Numbered from the stretch's first letter, positions 6,151 through 14,992 are shown. The stretch: 15,105 nucleotides of DNA from an uncultured Prevotellaceae bacterium (GCA_947254205.1 CAMYCE010000050.1:1-15105); one strand, 5' to 3'. The notes: a model not told the origin generated them from the letters alone. Made by a program: numbers and translations.

Positions 6151-7467
6151 ATGGCACAACAAAAAAAACAATGGGCAGCCATCGTGATGATGTATTTTCT
6201 ATTTGCGATGATTGCATTTGTAACCAATTTGTGTTCACCCATGGCAGTGATTGTGAAAAACCAATTTGGCGCATCCAATTTTGCTGCACAGTTGGGCAAC
6301 TCGGCCAACTTCATAGCCTATCTTGTGATGGGAATTCCCAGTGGCATGCTGCTCAAGAAAATAGGTTATAAAAAAACCGCACTGCTGGCTATTGCCATTG
6401 GCATTGTGGGTGTGTACATTCAATATATGTCGGGCTGGGACAGCATTCAAAGTTTTTGGGTGTATCTGCTGGGAGCTTTCATAGCCGGCCTCACCATGTG
6501 CATGCTCAACACTGTGGTCAACCCCATGCTCAACACCTTGGGCGGCGGTGGCAACAAGGGCAACCAGCTGGTGCAATTTGGTGGCGTGTGCAACTCGCTT
6601 GCAGCCGTGGCAGTGACCATTATCATGGGTTCGCTCATTGGCGAAGCAGCCAAAGCCCACATTGCCGATGCCACACCTGCCTTGTTTATAGCCATGGGCG
6701 TGTTTGCCCTTGCCTTTATCGTGTTGTTCTTCACCCACATCGAAGAGCCCGAACTCGACAAAACAGCCAAACCCGAATTGCAAGCATCGACAAGCACAAG
6801 GCATTACAGTGCATTCTCATTCAGACACTTCAACTTGGGCATTCTTGCCATTTTCCTTTATTTAGGGCTTGAAGTGGGTCCTCCCACCTATGTGCTTCAA
6901 TATCTCACCACCCCCACAACCGAGGCAACCCCCGGCTTGGGCATCGATGCCACTATTGCCGGCACCATTGTAGCCGTCTACTGGTTTCTCATGCTCGTGG
7001 GTCGCTTGTTGGGAGGCATGATAGCAGGCAACGTGAGCAGTCGCACCCAAATCACCTGCGTCTCCAGTGCCAGCATCATTCTCATTTTGCTTGGCATGTT
7101 CTTGCCTCAAGATATAACCATCTCGATGCCTGGTGTTGATTGGGCACAACTGCAACTCATGTCGGCCCCAGTGCCCATTGGTGTGATGTGTTTCATTCTC
7201 ATTGGCCTGCTCACCTCGGTGATGTGGGGTGGCATTTTCAACATGGCGGTTGAAGGCCTTGGCAAATACACCAGCATTGCATCGGGTGCATTCATGACCA
7301 TGGTGTTTGGTTGCGCCATTCTCATTCCGCTGCAAGGTTGGATAGCCGACATTTCAGGCTCCTACATGACCAGCTTTGTGAGCGTGATATTGTGTGCTGC
7401 CTATATTCTTTTCTATGCCCAAATAGGAAGCAAGAATGTGAACAAAGACATTCCTGTCGAAGACTAA
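6151..7467 (+). CDS. MFS sugar transporter, FucP-like (FHS family)
   Basis: This 438-residue inner-membrane protein has about 12 hydrophobic segments; a charged loop around 198-220 divides the halves. It resembles the fucose/galactose/glucose:H+ symporter family: IPSGMLLKKIGYKK (62-75) after TM2, VVNPMLNTLGG (122-132) followed by NQLVQFGGVCNSLAA (138-152), and YLGLEVGPPTYVLQYL (237-252), the counterpart of the FucP TM7 segment with a conserved Glu (Glu241 here). The sugar cannot be read from the sequence. Cation-coupled symport is inferred. It starts 52 bases after yggS with no clear promoter between, and transketolase lies 177 bases downstream. That context favours a carbohydrate substrate. 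Confidence 0.85.
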   Translation: MAQQKKQWAAIVMMYFLFAMIAFVTNLCSPMAVIVKNQFGASNFAAQLGNSANFIAYLVMGIPSGMLLKKIGYKKTALLAIAIGIVGVYIQYMSGWDSIQSFWVYLLGAFIAGLTMCMLNTVVNPMLNTLGGGGNKGNQLVQFGGVCNSLAAVAVTIIMGSLIGEAAKAHIADATPALFIAMGVFALAFIVLFFTHIEEPELDKTAKPELQASTSTRHYSAFSFRHFNLGILAIFLYLGLEVGPPTYVLQYLTTPTTEATPGLGIDATIAGTIVAVYWFLMLVGRLLGGMIAGNVSSRTQITCVSSASIILILLGMFLPQDITISMPGVDWAQLQLMSAPVPIGVMCFILIGLLTSVMWGGIFNMAVEGLGKYTSIASGAFMTMVFGCAILIPLQGWIADISGSYMTSFVSVILCAAYILFYAQIGSKNVNKDIPVED

Positions 7468-7483
7468 GCCACCACGCAGTGGC
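7468..7483 (+). terminator. Weak hairpin after the permease gene
   Basis: Immediately after the stop codon, gccac and gtggc form a 5-bp stem around six bases. There is no T tract, so it is at best a weak pause or terminator, or an mRNA 3'-end structure. Confidence 0.2.
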
Positions 7484-7546
7484 ATTGCCTACATTAAATA
7501 GATAGAGAAAGAAAAACGAGCTAAAGCCACAATTTAGGACTTATAA

Positions 7547-7578
7547 TTTGGCTAAACGCAAAATGTTTCCTAAATTCG
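7547..7578 (+). promoter_or_regulatory. Probable promoter of the transketolase gene
   Basis: TTTG at 7547-7550 is followed, after 20 bases, by TAAATTCG (7571-7578). This fits the Bacteroidetes -33/-7 pattern with one mismatch in the -7 element. The ATG is at 7645, giving a leader of about 60 bases. Confidence 0.45.
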
Positions 7579-7644
7579 TAGAGCAACGCTAAAAACTAAA
7601 TAAAGTAGAAGATTATACTCTCTAACAAACACTTATAAATTGTT

Positions 7645-9681
7645 ATGACTAACACCGACATCATGAATAGAGCAGCCAACAACATCAGAATTTTGGCTGC
7701 TGCTATGGTGGAGAAAGCAAAATCGGGACACCCCGGTGGTTCGATGGGTGGTTCCGACTTCATCAATGTTCTCTATTCTAAGTTTTTAATCCATGACCCC
7801 AACGATGCCACATGGTTTGGTCGCGACCGCTTCTTCCTTGATCCTGGTCACATGTCGCCCATGCTGTATGGCGTGTTGCACCTCACAGGCAAATACACTG
7901 TTGAGGAGTTGCAAGCCTTCAGAAGCTGGGGAAGCGTGACCCCCGGGCACCCCGAGCTCGACGTGCAACGTGGCGTTGAAAACACCTCTGGTCCACTGGG
8001 GCAGGGTCATGTGATGGCAGTGGGTTGTGCCATTGCCGAGCGATTCATTGCCACCCACTTTAGCGAAGTGTTTAGCCACAAAACCTATGCTTTCATTAGC
8101 GATGGTGGCGTGCAAGAAGGCATTTCGCAAGAAGCAGGTCGCATTGCCGGCTACTTGGGGCTGAGCAACCTCATCATGTTCTACGACAGCAATGCTGTGC
8201 AGCTCTCAACCAATTGCGATGCCGTGAGCAACGAAGACACAGCCATGAAATATAGAGCATGGAACTGGAATGTGCTTGAAATAGACGGCACCAACCCCTT
8301 GGAGATTGCTCAAGCCATTGAAAAAGCTCAACAAGAAAAACAACGCCCCACCCTCATTGTGGGTCGCACCATCATGGGACGCGGTTGCGTGACCGAAGAC
8401 GGAACCAACTTTGAAGGCCAATGTAGCACCCATGGCAACCCCTTGAGCAAGTCGGGGGCAAGCTATGAGAAAACAATTGCCAACTTGGGAGGCGACGTGA
8501 ACAACCCATGGGCAACATTTCCCGAAGTGGCTGAGCTATATCAACAACGCGAGCAAGAACTACGAGCCATTGTTGACGAGCGCAAAGCCAAAGAGCAAGA
8601 ATGGCGCAAAGCCAATGCCGAACTTGCCGAGCGACTCGACAGCTACATGGCAGGCAAAGTGCCCTCAATCGACTATGCAAGCATTGAGCACAAGCCTGGC
8701 ATTGCCACTCGTGCAGCCTCGGCCAACGTGCTCGCAATATTGGGCGAACAAACCGAAAACATGATCGTGTCGTCGGCCGACCTTGCCAATAGCGACAAGA
8801 CCGATGCTTTCTTGAAAACTGCAGGAGCACTGCAACATGGCGACTTCTCGGGAGCATTCCTGCACGCCGGTGTTTCGGAGCTTGCCATGGCAGTGATCAT
8901 GAATGGCATTGCACTGCACGGAGGCTTGATTGGTGCCTGTGCCACCTTCTTTGTGTTTAGCGACTACATGAAACCGGCAAGTCGCCTCTCGGCACTCATG
9001 GAATTGCCCGTGAAATACATTTGGTCGCACGATGCCTTTAGAGTGGGAGAAGATGGCCCCACCCACGAGCCAGTGGAACAAGAAGCCCAAATCAGGCTCA
9101 TGGAGGAACTCAAAAACCACCGTGGTCGCAATAGCATGCTCGTGTTGCGTCCTGCCGATAGTGCCGAGACAACCGTGGCATGGAAGATGGCAATGGAAAA
9201 CACCCACACTCCCACAGCCCTCATTCTCTCGCGTCAAAACATTGAAGACCTCAAGCCACAACATGGCGAGGGCTACCAAGCACGCTTCCAAGAAGCCTTG
9301 CAAGCTCAAAAGGGGGGCTATATTGTGAAGCGCGACGACAATCCACAAATCGTGCTTGTGGGCAATGGCTCTGAAGTGGCAACCTTGTACCAAGCCGCCA
9401 AAATTCTTGAAGAAAAAGGCGTGAAAACCCAAATCGTTTCACTCCCCTCAATTGGCCTGTTCCTCGATCAGCCTCAAGAATATCAAGATGAAGTGATACC
9501 CAAAAACCTTCCTGCATTTGGACTCACTGCCGGCTTGCCTTCGTGCCTGCTCCGAGTGATACCCAATGGCCACATCATGGGACTCGACCACTTTGGTGCG
9601 TCTGCACCCTATAAAGTATTGGAAGAAAAATTTGGCTTCACAGCACAAAATGTGGCAAATGAGGTGGCAAAATTTCTCTAA
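7645..9681 (+). CDS. tkt: Transketolase
   Basis: This 678-residue, full-length transketolase is a cytosolic thiamine-diphosphate (ThDP) enzyme that moves two-carbon units between pentose-phosphate sugars. Family motifs are in order: SGHPGG (27-32), DRFFLDPGHMSPMLY (61-75), GPLGQG (117-122 region), and the metal-ThDP site ISDGGVQEGIS (151-161), which has SDGG where E. coli has GDG, as I recall for Bacteroidetes-type enzymes. The pyrimidine domain follows: GVSELAM (409-415) with catalytic-type Glu411, YIWSHDAF (458-465) and GEDGPTHEPVEQ (468-479). The C-terminal domain follows from about 550. No frameshift or missing domain is seen. A promoter is likely at 7547-7578 and a terminator follows at 9688-9715. 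The upstream sugar permease may feed the same pathway. Confidence 0.96.
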   Translation: MTNTDIMNRAANNIRILAAAMVEKAKSGHPGGSMGGSDFINVLYSKFLIHDPNDATWFGRDRFFLDPGHMSPMLYGVLHLTGKYTVEELQAFRSWGSVTPGHPELDVQRGVENTSGPLGQGHVMAVGCAIAERFIATHFSEVFSHKTYAFISDGGVQEGISQEAGRIAGYLGLSNLIMFYDSNAVQLSTNCDAVSNEDTAMKYRAWNWNVLEIDGTNPLEIAQAIEKAQQEKQRPTLIVGRTIMGRGCVTEDGTNFEGQCSTHGNPLSKSGASYEKTIANLGGDVNNPWATFPEVAELYQQREQELRAIVDERKAKEQEWRKANAELAERLDSYMAGKVPSIDYASIEHKPGIATRAASANVLAILGEQTENMIVSSADLANSDKTDAFLKTAGALQHGDFSGAFLHAGVSELAMAVIMNGIALHGGLIGACATFFVFSDYMKPASRLSALMELPVKYIWSHDAFRVGEDGPTHEPVEQEAQIRLMEELKNHRGRNSMLVLRPADSAETTVAWKMAMENTHTPTALILSRQNIEDLKPQHGEGYQARFQEALQAQKGGYIVKRDDNPQIVLVGNGSEVATLYQAAKILEEKGVKTQIVSLPSIGLFLDQPQEYQDEVIPKNLPAFGLTAGLPSCLLRVIPNGHIMGLDHFGASAPYKVLEEKFGFTAQNVANEVAKFL

Positions 9682-9687
9682 AAAGAC

Positions 9688-9715
9688 AAAAAAGCACGTT
9701 ATGGAGCTTTTTTTT
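9688..9715 (+). terminator. Rho-independent terminator after transketolase
   Basis: aaaaaagc (9688-9695) pairs with gctttttt (9706-9713) around a short loop, and a T run of nine begins at 9707 or just after. The stem is A/T rich. It separates transketolase from the OmpA-family gene. Confidence 0.6.
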
Positions 9716-9749
9716 AGATAAAAGATTTTTAGTTTAAAAAAAATGTACA

Positions 9750-9757
9750 TATATTTG
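9750..9757 (+). promoter_or_regulatory. Bacteroidetes -7 element for the OmpA-family gene
   Basis: TATATTTG followed by C matches TAnnTTTG exactly in a very A/T-rich stretch. It lies 67 bases before the chosen ATG at 9825 and after the transketolase terminator. Confidence 0.55.
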
Positions 9758-9824
9758 CACAATAAATTGTATAAGAATTTATATTTTTTAAATGTTTAAC
9801 TATAATAGCAAAAAACGTAAGTCT

Positions 9825-11060
9825 ATGAAAAAGATTACATTATTAGCATTTGCATGTGCTATGTTGATGGCGCCTGCTGCAGCCAACGCTCAGGAGGTGA
9901 CTTATGTTGAAGATCCAGCTCAAGGCTACCTTTTCAACAGAATGCAGGATAATTGGTTCATTGAAGCCGAAGGTGGTGCCGGTGTAATGATGTCTAAATT
10001 CGACCGTCATGCCGAATTCAAAGATCGCATCGGCCTGAAGGGTAACTTTGCCATTGGCAAATGGTTCTCTCCATTGTTGGGTCTCCGCATTGGTGGTGAA
10101 TTCAACCAAATGAAGGGTGCAACCAACAAGGATGCCTACATGGATGGTGGCATTGGATACCTTGGCTGGGAAAAAGCCAACAATGGTTTCAACGCTCAAC
10201 AATTCAACAACATTGGTGGTTTTGGTGACGTTATGTTCAACGTAACCAACTGGATCATGGGTTACAAGCCAGGTCGTTTCTACAACGCCGTTGTTTACGC
10301 CGGTATGGGTGTACACTGGGTGTTTGAAAAAGAAGACGCTATGAACAAAGACAGCAAGTGGAAATATGCTGCTGGCAAAGACATGCCTTCTCGCAACTAC
10401 AGTGCTCGCGCAGGTTTGTTGAACACATTCCGCTTGGGCAAGCACGTGAACTTGCTTCTTGACCTTCGCTTCGACGAAATGCAAGAACACGTAGACGGCC
10501 ACGCTAAGACTTGGACTGAATATCCTTCGGCTCTCCTTGGTCTTTCTTACAAGTTTGGTAAGACTGAATGGACTGCTCCAGTTGTTCCCGTTTGCCCCGA
10601 AATCAAGTACACCGATGCCTATGTTGACGACCTTCGCTCTAAACTCGAAGCTGCCAACCAAAACATCGCTTCTTTGAAGCAACAGCTCGACGAATGCCGC
10701 AAGGCTAAACAACCCGTTGTTCAAGAAGCTACCGAAGCTCCTCTTGCAACTATCTACTACCCCATCGATCGTTACGACATCGTTGGCGTTCAAAAGAAAG
10801 TTGTTGCTGCTGTAGCTGAAGTTATGAAGAACGAAAACAACAACTACATCCTCACTGGTTGGGCCGACAACTACACTGGTAACGACAAGATCAACACTCG
10901 TCTTCGCAAGAACCGTGTGGCTGGTGTGAAGAAAGCTCTCGTTTCTAAGGGTATCGCAAGCGAACGTCTCGATGCTCAAATCAACGATGGCAACTTGACC
11001 AACTATGGTGCTAAGTGCGCTTCGCTCGACCGTGCCGTAACTATCAACCGCGCTAAATAA
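9825..11060 (+). CDS. OmpA-family major outer membrane protein
   Basis: From ATG 9825 the protein has 411 residues. It starts with a signal peptide (1-22, cleavage likely after ANA before Gln23). An outer-membrane beta-barrel of alternating aromatic and Gly-rich strands runs from about 40 to 246, a short coiled coil from 263 to 294, and the periplasmic OmpA domain from 305 to 410. In the last, Asp348 (GWADNYTG) and Arg364 (RLRKNRVAGV) align with the peptidoglycan-binding Asp271 and Arg286 of E. coli OmpA. It probably anchors the outer membrane to the cell wall. An in-frame ATG at 9792 would put 11 polar residues before the signal peptide, so I reject it. Codon use is strikingly T-ended (GCT, GTT, CTT, TCT, GGT), unlike neighbouring genes, which suggests very high expression. 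It has its own promoter and terminator. Confidence 0.92.
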   Translation: MKKITLLAFACAMLMAPAAANAQEVTYVEDPAQGYLFNRMQDNWFIEAEGGAGVMMSKFDRHAEFKDRIGLKGNFAIGKWFSPLLGLRIGGEFNQMKGATNKDAYMDGGIGYLGWEKANNGFNAQQFNNIGGFGDVMFNVTNWIMGYKPGRFYNAVVYAGMGVHWVFEKEDAMNKDSKWKYAAGKDMPSRNYSARAGLLNTFRLGKHVNLLLDLRFDEMQEHVDGHAKTWTEYPSALLGLSYKFGKTEWTAPVVPVCPEIKYTDAYVDDLRSKLEAANQNIASLKQQLDECRKAKQPVVQEATEAPLATIYYPIDRYDIVGVQKKVVAAVAEVMKNENNNYILTGWADNYTGNDKINTRLRKNRVAGVKKALVSKGIASERLDAQINDGNLTNYGAKCASLDRAVTINRAK

Positions 11061-11091
11061 AAATCCCCAATAAGGCTTTTTATAGCTCAAC

Positions 11092-11125
11092 AAAAGGCTT
11101 CACCACAAGGTGAGGCCTTTTTTTT
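11092..11125 (+). terminator. Strong Rho-independent terminator after the OmpA-family gene
   Basis: aaaaggcttcacc (11092-11104) pairs with ggtgaggcctttt (11109-11121), all positions paired with one G-T wobble, around a four-base loop (acaa). The T run extends through 11125. It lies 31 bases after the stop. Confidence 0.9.
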
Positions 11126-11454
11126 GAGGTTTGCAATAAAAGTGAAGGGGGAGGAATTGAAATGGAAGTGAGGAGAAGTGAGGAGACGACACTATTGGTA
11201 GCACAATGTAAAGATCCCCCCAAAAACAACAATATATGGTTGCCCTTTGTCAATCTGTGGAGAAACTAAGGCTCTACGAAGCTTGTTTTATGCAATATCA
11301 GCAGACATTGTTTAGACCATGCTCAAAAATTTATTTAGAACAAGATTGATAATATAAAAGAGTAAATATATTCTAAAGTTTGTATAAATGGGAAATAATG
11401 ACGAATTTTGCATACTCATAACACAGGATTTAGACACAAAAGTCAATATTTGGT
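11126..11454. other. Gene-free intergenic region
   Basis: I see no credible coding sequence in these 329 bases between the OmpA terminator and the MATE gene. The left part is purine rich, with two tandem copies of gaagtgagga (11165-11184). A run of six C is at 11216-11221. The right part is A/T rich and includes agattgataatat (11343-11355), which also occurs at 2473-2485. GAATTTTG at 11403-11410 is a one-mismatch -7 element that could drive the MATE gene. Confidence 0.5.
11165..11184 (+). repeat. Two tandem copies of a 10-bp unit
   Basis: gaagtgagga occurs twice in direct succession and is followed by gacgac. It is intergenic and non-coding as far as I can see. A chance origin is possible in such purine-rich sequence. 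Confidence 0.5.
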
Positions 11455-12882
11455 ATGGCAAAGATAGGGAAAGAAGAGCTGCTGTCAATGATTAAAGATG
11501 GCAAAGACATGACGCTCAAACAGCAATTGAGACTTACTGCCATGCTGAGCATTCCTGCCATATTGGCACAACTCGCATCGATATTGATGCAATATATCGA
11601 TGCGTCGATGGTGGGCCAGTTGGGTGCCAACGACTCGGCATCGATTGGGCTGGTGTCGACCACCACATGGCTGTTTGGTGGAGTGTGTAGTGCCGTTGCC
11701 ACTGGTTTCTCGGTGCAAGTGGCCCACCTCATTGGAGCCAACAAGCCCCAAGAAAGTCGCGCCGTGCTGCGACAATCTATTATCACGGTGTTGACTTTTG
11801 GACTATTATTAGGACTGGCTGGTTGCCTCATTAGTCCCTATCTGCCCGTTTGGCTGGGCGGAGGAAGCGCCATTACTCGCAATGCAAGCATTTATTTTTT
11901 TATTTTCTCGCTATGTGTGCCCATCTTGGCAATGGATTTCCTTGCCAGTGGCATGTTGCGATGCAGTGGAAACATCAAGGTGCCGAGCCTGCTCAATGCC
12001 ATGATGGCTGTGCTTGATGTGGTGTTTAATTATTTTCTCATTTTCCCCGATCATCACCTCTCATGGGCAGGGATAAATGTTACATTGCCTGGTGCTAATT
12101 TGGGTGTAACCGGTGCCGCTCTTGGCACCATGCTCGCCGAAGTCGTCACAGGAGTGTGCCTCATGTGGTATTTGTGCTTTAAATCTCAAGAGCTAAAACT
12201 CTCGCACGAGCGTGGCAGTTTCAAGCCCACTGCCTCTTGCCTGAAGAAAGCTGTGAAGATAGGCCTACCCATGGGCTTTCAACACATTGTGATGTGCAGT
12301 GCTCAAATCACCATCACAGCTATAGTTGCTCCACTGGGAAGTATTGCTCTTGCCGCCAACTCATTTGCAATCACAGCCGAAAGCTTGTGCTACATGCCCG
12401 GCTATGGCATTGCCGATGCCGCCACCACCCTCGTGGGACAAAGCATGGGGGCAGGCAGGCGCAAGCTCACCAAGCAATTTGCCCACATCACAGTGGCACT
12501 GGGCATGGCCATCATGGGGCTCATGGGAGTGCTCATGTGGGTGGGAGCCCCCACAATGATGAGCATCATGTCGCCCGTGCAAGCCATCGTTGAGCAAGGC
12601 ACAACAGCCTTGAGAATTGAAGCTTGGGCCGAGCCCATGTTTGCCGCAGCTATTGTGAGCTATGGCGTGTTTGTGGGCGCTGGCGACACCCTCATTCCAT
12701 GTGGCATGAATATTGCAAGCATGTGGGGAGTGAGGCTCAGTCTATCGGCATTGCTTGTCATGCACCGGGGCATGGGGCTGGCAGGCGTGTGGACAGCCAT
12801 GTGTGTTGAACTCATATTTCGTGGCACTATCTATCTCTTGAGATTGAGAAGTGGCAAATGGATTAAGCTTCAAGAGTCGTGA
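11455..12882 (+). CDS. MATE family efflux transporter
   Basis: This 475-residue inner-membrane protein is of the multidrug and toxic compound extrusion family, with about 12 transmembrane segments in two homologous halves. The N-terminal half shows LSIPAILAQLASILMQYIDA (residues 31-50), the usual MATE TM1 region, then GQLGANDSASIGLVS and SVQVAHLIGA. The second half repeats the pattern at IGLPMGFQHIVM and AANSFAITAESLCYMPG, followed by ADAATTLVGQSMGAG, the counterpart of the first-half segment before the cytosolic loop. It should export organic cations or metabolites using a Na+ or H+ gradient; the substrate is unknown. The predicted N terminus has about 25 polar, Lys-rich residues before TM1, and ATG 11455 is the only sensible start. 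A promoter is weakly suggested at 11403-11410. No terminator is evident before the next gene. Confidence 0.92.
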   Translation: MAKIGKEELLSMIKDGKDMTLKQQLRLTAMLSIPAILAQLASILMQYIDASMVGQLGANDSASIGLVSTTTWLFGGVCSAVATGFSVQVAHLIGANKPQESRAVLRQSIITVLTFGLLLGLAGCLISPYLPVWLGGGSAITRNASIYFFIFSLCVPILAMDFLASGMLRCSGNIKVPSLLNAMMAVLDVVFNYFLIFPDHHLSWAGINVTLPGANLGVTGAALGTMLAEVVTGVCLMWYLCFKSQELKLSHERGSFKPTASCLKKAVKIGLPMGFQHIVMCSAQITITAIVAPLGSIALAANSFAITAESLCYMPGYGIADAATTLVGQSMGAGRRKLTKQFAHITVALGMAIMGLMGVLMWVGAPTMMSIMSPVQAIVEQGTTALRIEAWAEPMFAAAIVSYGVFVGAGDTLIPCGMNIASMWGVRLSLSALLVMHRGMGLAGVWTAMCVELIFRGTIYLLRLRSGKWIKLQES

Positions 12883-12930
12883 AAATAGAGAAAACGACTT
12901 TTTGACAATTCTACACACAATAAAAATTGG

Positions 12931-12938
12931 TACCTTTA
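12931..12938 (+). promoter_or_regulatory. Putative -7 element for the DUF3737-PatB operon
   Basis: TACCTTTA matches TAnnTTTG at all fixed positions but the last and lies 45 bases before the ATG at 12984, in the 101-base gap after the MATE gene. A TTTG at 12901-12904 is 26 bases upstream, too far for an ideal -33 element. Confidence 0.4.
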
Positions 12939-12983
12939 CGACATCATAATCAATAAAACAAGAAGTATTAAAATTTTAAAGAT

Positions 12984-13829
12984 ATGGAAATTATTAAAGA
13001 CACAAGATTTGAAGGTGAGCGTCCTCTCTTTGAAGTGCACAATGTGAGACTCGAAAACGTGACTATTGGCGAGGGAGAATCGGCCATTAAGGAGTGTAGC
13101 GACATCGAAGCCGACCATTGCCACTTTGAGGGCAAATATCCATTTTGGCATGTTTATGGCTCTAAAATAACCAACTGCTATTTTGCTCCCGGCTCTCGTT
13201 CGGCCATTTGGTATTCCAACGACATGGTGATGAACGACACTGTGATTGATGCACCCAAGCTCTTTAGGGAGATGAAAAATCTTGAACTCAACCATGTGAC
13301 CATCAACGATGCCGATGAAACATTTTGGAATATTGATGGGCTCACCATCAACGATGTGACTTTGCACGATGGCACCTACCCCTTCATGGGTTGTCAAAAT
13401 GTAAAGGTGAATGGGCTTAAAAGTGACAGCAAATATGTGTTTCAATATGTGAAAAACGTGGAGATTCACAATGCTAAAATATCAACCAAAGATGCCTTTT
13501 GGGAGGTTGAAAATGTAACTATCTATGATAGCGAGCTGAATGGTGAATACTTGGGTTGGCATTCCAAAAACCTAAAGCTTGTGCGTTGTCACATCACAGG
13601 TGAGCAACCCTTGTGCTATGCCCACAACTTGATTCTCGAAGACTGCACCTTTGGCCCCGACTGCGACCGCGCCTTTGAATATTCAACCCTTGATGCCCAA
13701 ATCAAAGGCCTCATCACCAACATCAAGAACCCAACAAGCGGACACATCGTGGCCGACGAGATTGGTAGCATCACTATCGACGAGAATATCAAGCAACCAG
13801 CCAATTGCGTGATTGAAACAAGAAAATGA
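12984..13829 (+). CDS. DUF3737 family beta-helix protein
   Basis: This 281-residue protein matches the DUF3737 family. Nearly the whole length is made of degenerate repeats of about 20 residues: an aromatic step (PLFEV, PFWHV, AIWYS, LFREM, TFWNI, PFMGC, VFQYV, AFWEV, LGWHS, PLCYA, AFEYS) followed by alternating hydrophobic and polar residues with frequent Asn. This is typical of a right-handed parallel beta-helix with an inner aromatic stack. There are about 11 such coils. No signal peptide is seen, so the protein is probably cytosolic. The biochemical role is unknown. The last four bases (ATGA) overlap the start of the PatB-like gene, which ties its expression to a PLP enzyme. Confidence 0.87.
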   Translation: MEIIKDTRFEGERPLFEVHNVRLENVTIGEGESAIKECSDIEADHCHFEGKYPFWHVYGSKITNCYFAPGSRSAIWYSNDMVMNDTVIDAPKLFREMKNLELNHVTINDADETFWNIDGLTINDVTLHDGTYPFMGCQNVKVNGLKSDSKYVFQYVKNVEIHNAKISTKDAFWEVENVTIYDSELNGEYLGWHSKNLKLVRCHITGEQPLCYAHNLILEDCTFGPDCDRAFEYSTLDAQIKGLITNIKNPTSGHIVADEIGSITIDENIKQPANCVIETRK

Positions 13830-14992
13830 AATTCAACTTCGACCAAATCATAGACAGGCGTGGCAGTGATTCCTACAAGTGGAACTTGCCACAAGAGAGC
13901 GACATCATTCCCATGTGGGTGGCCGACATGGATTTTCATGTGGCACCAGCCATTGTGAATGCCCTTGAAAAAAGAGTGCAACATGGCATATTTGGCTATG
14001 TTGCTGTGCCCAACAAGTTTTATGAGGCTACTATCAACTGGTTTCAACGTCGCCATGATTGGAGCATCAACCGCGATTGGTTTCTCTACACCAGTGGTGT
14101 GGTGCCTGCTGTGTCGGCTATCGTGAAGGCTTTCACCAAGCCGGGCGATAAAGTGCTGTTGCAAACTCCTGCCTACAACTGTTTTTTCTCTTCGATCAAA
14201 AACAATGGTTGCGAGATTGTGGAAAATGCACTCCAACGCCATGGCAACACCTATCGCATGGACTTGGAAGACCTTGCCCAAAAGCTGAAAGACGAGAAAG
14301 TGAAAATCATGCTGTTGTGCAATCCTCACAACCCTGTGGGCCGTGTGTGGACACGCGAGGAGTTGCAACAAGTCGACCAATTGTGCCGAGAAAATGGTGT
14401 GATAGTCGTGAGCGATGAAATTCACTGTGAGCTCACCATGCCCGGCTATCAATATGTGCCATTTGCATCGCTGTCGGCTCAAGCACAAGCCAACTGCATC
14501 ACCTGCATCTCGCCTAGCAAGTCGTTTAACATTGCAGGCCTGCAAATTGCCGGCATCATCACCAACCAAACAGAGTGGAGAGAAAAAATTGACCGAGCAC
14601 TCAACATCAACGAGGTGTGCGACGTGAACCCCTTTGGTGTCGAGGCTGTTGTTGCAGCCTATAATGAGAGCGAAGATTGGATTGATGAATTGCAAGAATA
14701 TTTGTGGAGCAATTATCAAGCACTTTGCCAATTCATTGCCAACGAGATGCCGCAACTCAAAGTCACCAAACTCGAAGGCACCTATTTGGTGTGGGTCGAC
14801 ATCACGGCTACAGGCATGAATAGCGACACACTCACTCAAAAATTGCTCGATGAAGGCAAGGTGTGGGTGAATAGTGGCACCATGTATGGAGCAGAACAAG
14901 GCGAAGGGTTCATCAGAATCAACATTGCGTGCCCTCAAGGGCTAATGCTCGAAGGGCTCAAACGCATGAAGGGCGTGCTCAACAATTCCTAA
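13826..14992 (+). CDS. MalY/PatB family PLP-dependent aminotransferase or C-S lyase
   Basis: This 388-residue cytosolic fold-I PLP enzyme is full length. It opens with the MalY/PatB hallmark IPMWVADMDFHVAP (28-41). Then come Tyr117 in TPAYNCF, CNPHNPVGR (165-173) with Asn169, VSDEIHCEL (195-203) with Asp197 for the pyridine nitrogen, and SPSKSFNIAG (229-238) with the Schiff-base lysine Lys232. Arg364 in FIRINIACP would bind the substrate carboxylate. Family members cleave cystathionine or cysteine (beta C-S lyase) or transaminate, and sequence alone does not separate these. The start overlaps the DUF3737 stop as ATGA, so the two are translationally coupled. A strong hairpin terminator follows at 15018-15071. 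Confidence 0.92.
   Translation: MKFNFDQIIDRRGSDSYKWNLPQESDIIPMWVADMDFHVAPAIVNALEKRVQHGIFGYVAVPNKFYEATINWFQRRHDWSINRDWFLYTSGVVPAVSAIVKAFTKPGDKVLLQTPAYNCFFSSIKNNGCEIVENALQRHGNTYRMDLEDLAQKLKDEKVKIMLLCNPHNPVGRVWTREELQQVDQLCRENGVIVVSDEIHCELTMPGYQYVPFASLSAQAQANCITCISPSKSFNIAGLQIAGIITNQTEWREKIDRALNINEVCDVNPFGVEAVVAAYNESEDWIDELQEYLWSNYQALCQFIANEMPQLKVTKLEGTYLVWVDITATGMNSDTLTQKLLDEGKVWVNSGTMYGAEQGEGFIRINIACPQGLMLEGLKRMKGVLNNS

Noticed and set aside
9843..11093. 416-residue open frame on the minus strand opposite the OmpA-family gene
   Set aside because: It is a shadow of the strong codon bias of the OmpA gene. It would begin inside the OmpA terminator and has no family features.
13616..14938. 440-residue open frame on the minus strand opposite the PatB-like gene
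   Set aside because: It lies wholly antisense to a clear full-length PLP enzyme and the end of DUF3737. Its composition is His/Cys rich as expected from the reverse of biased codons, and it shows no recognisable motif.
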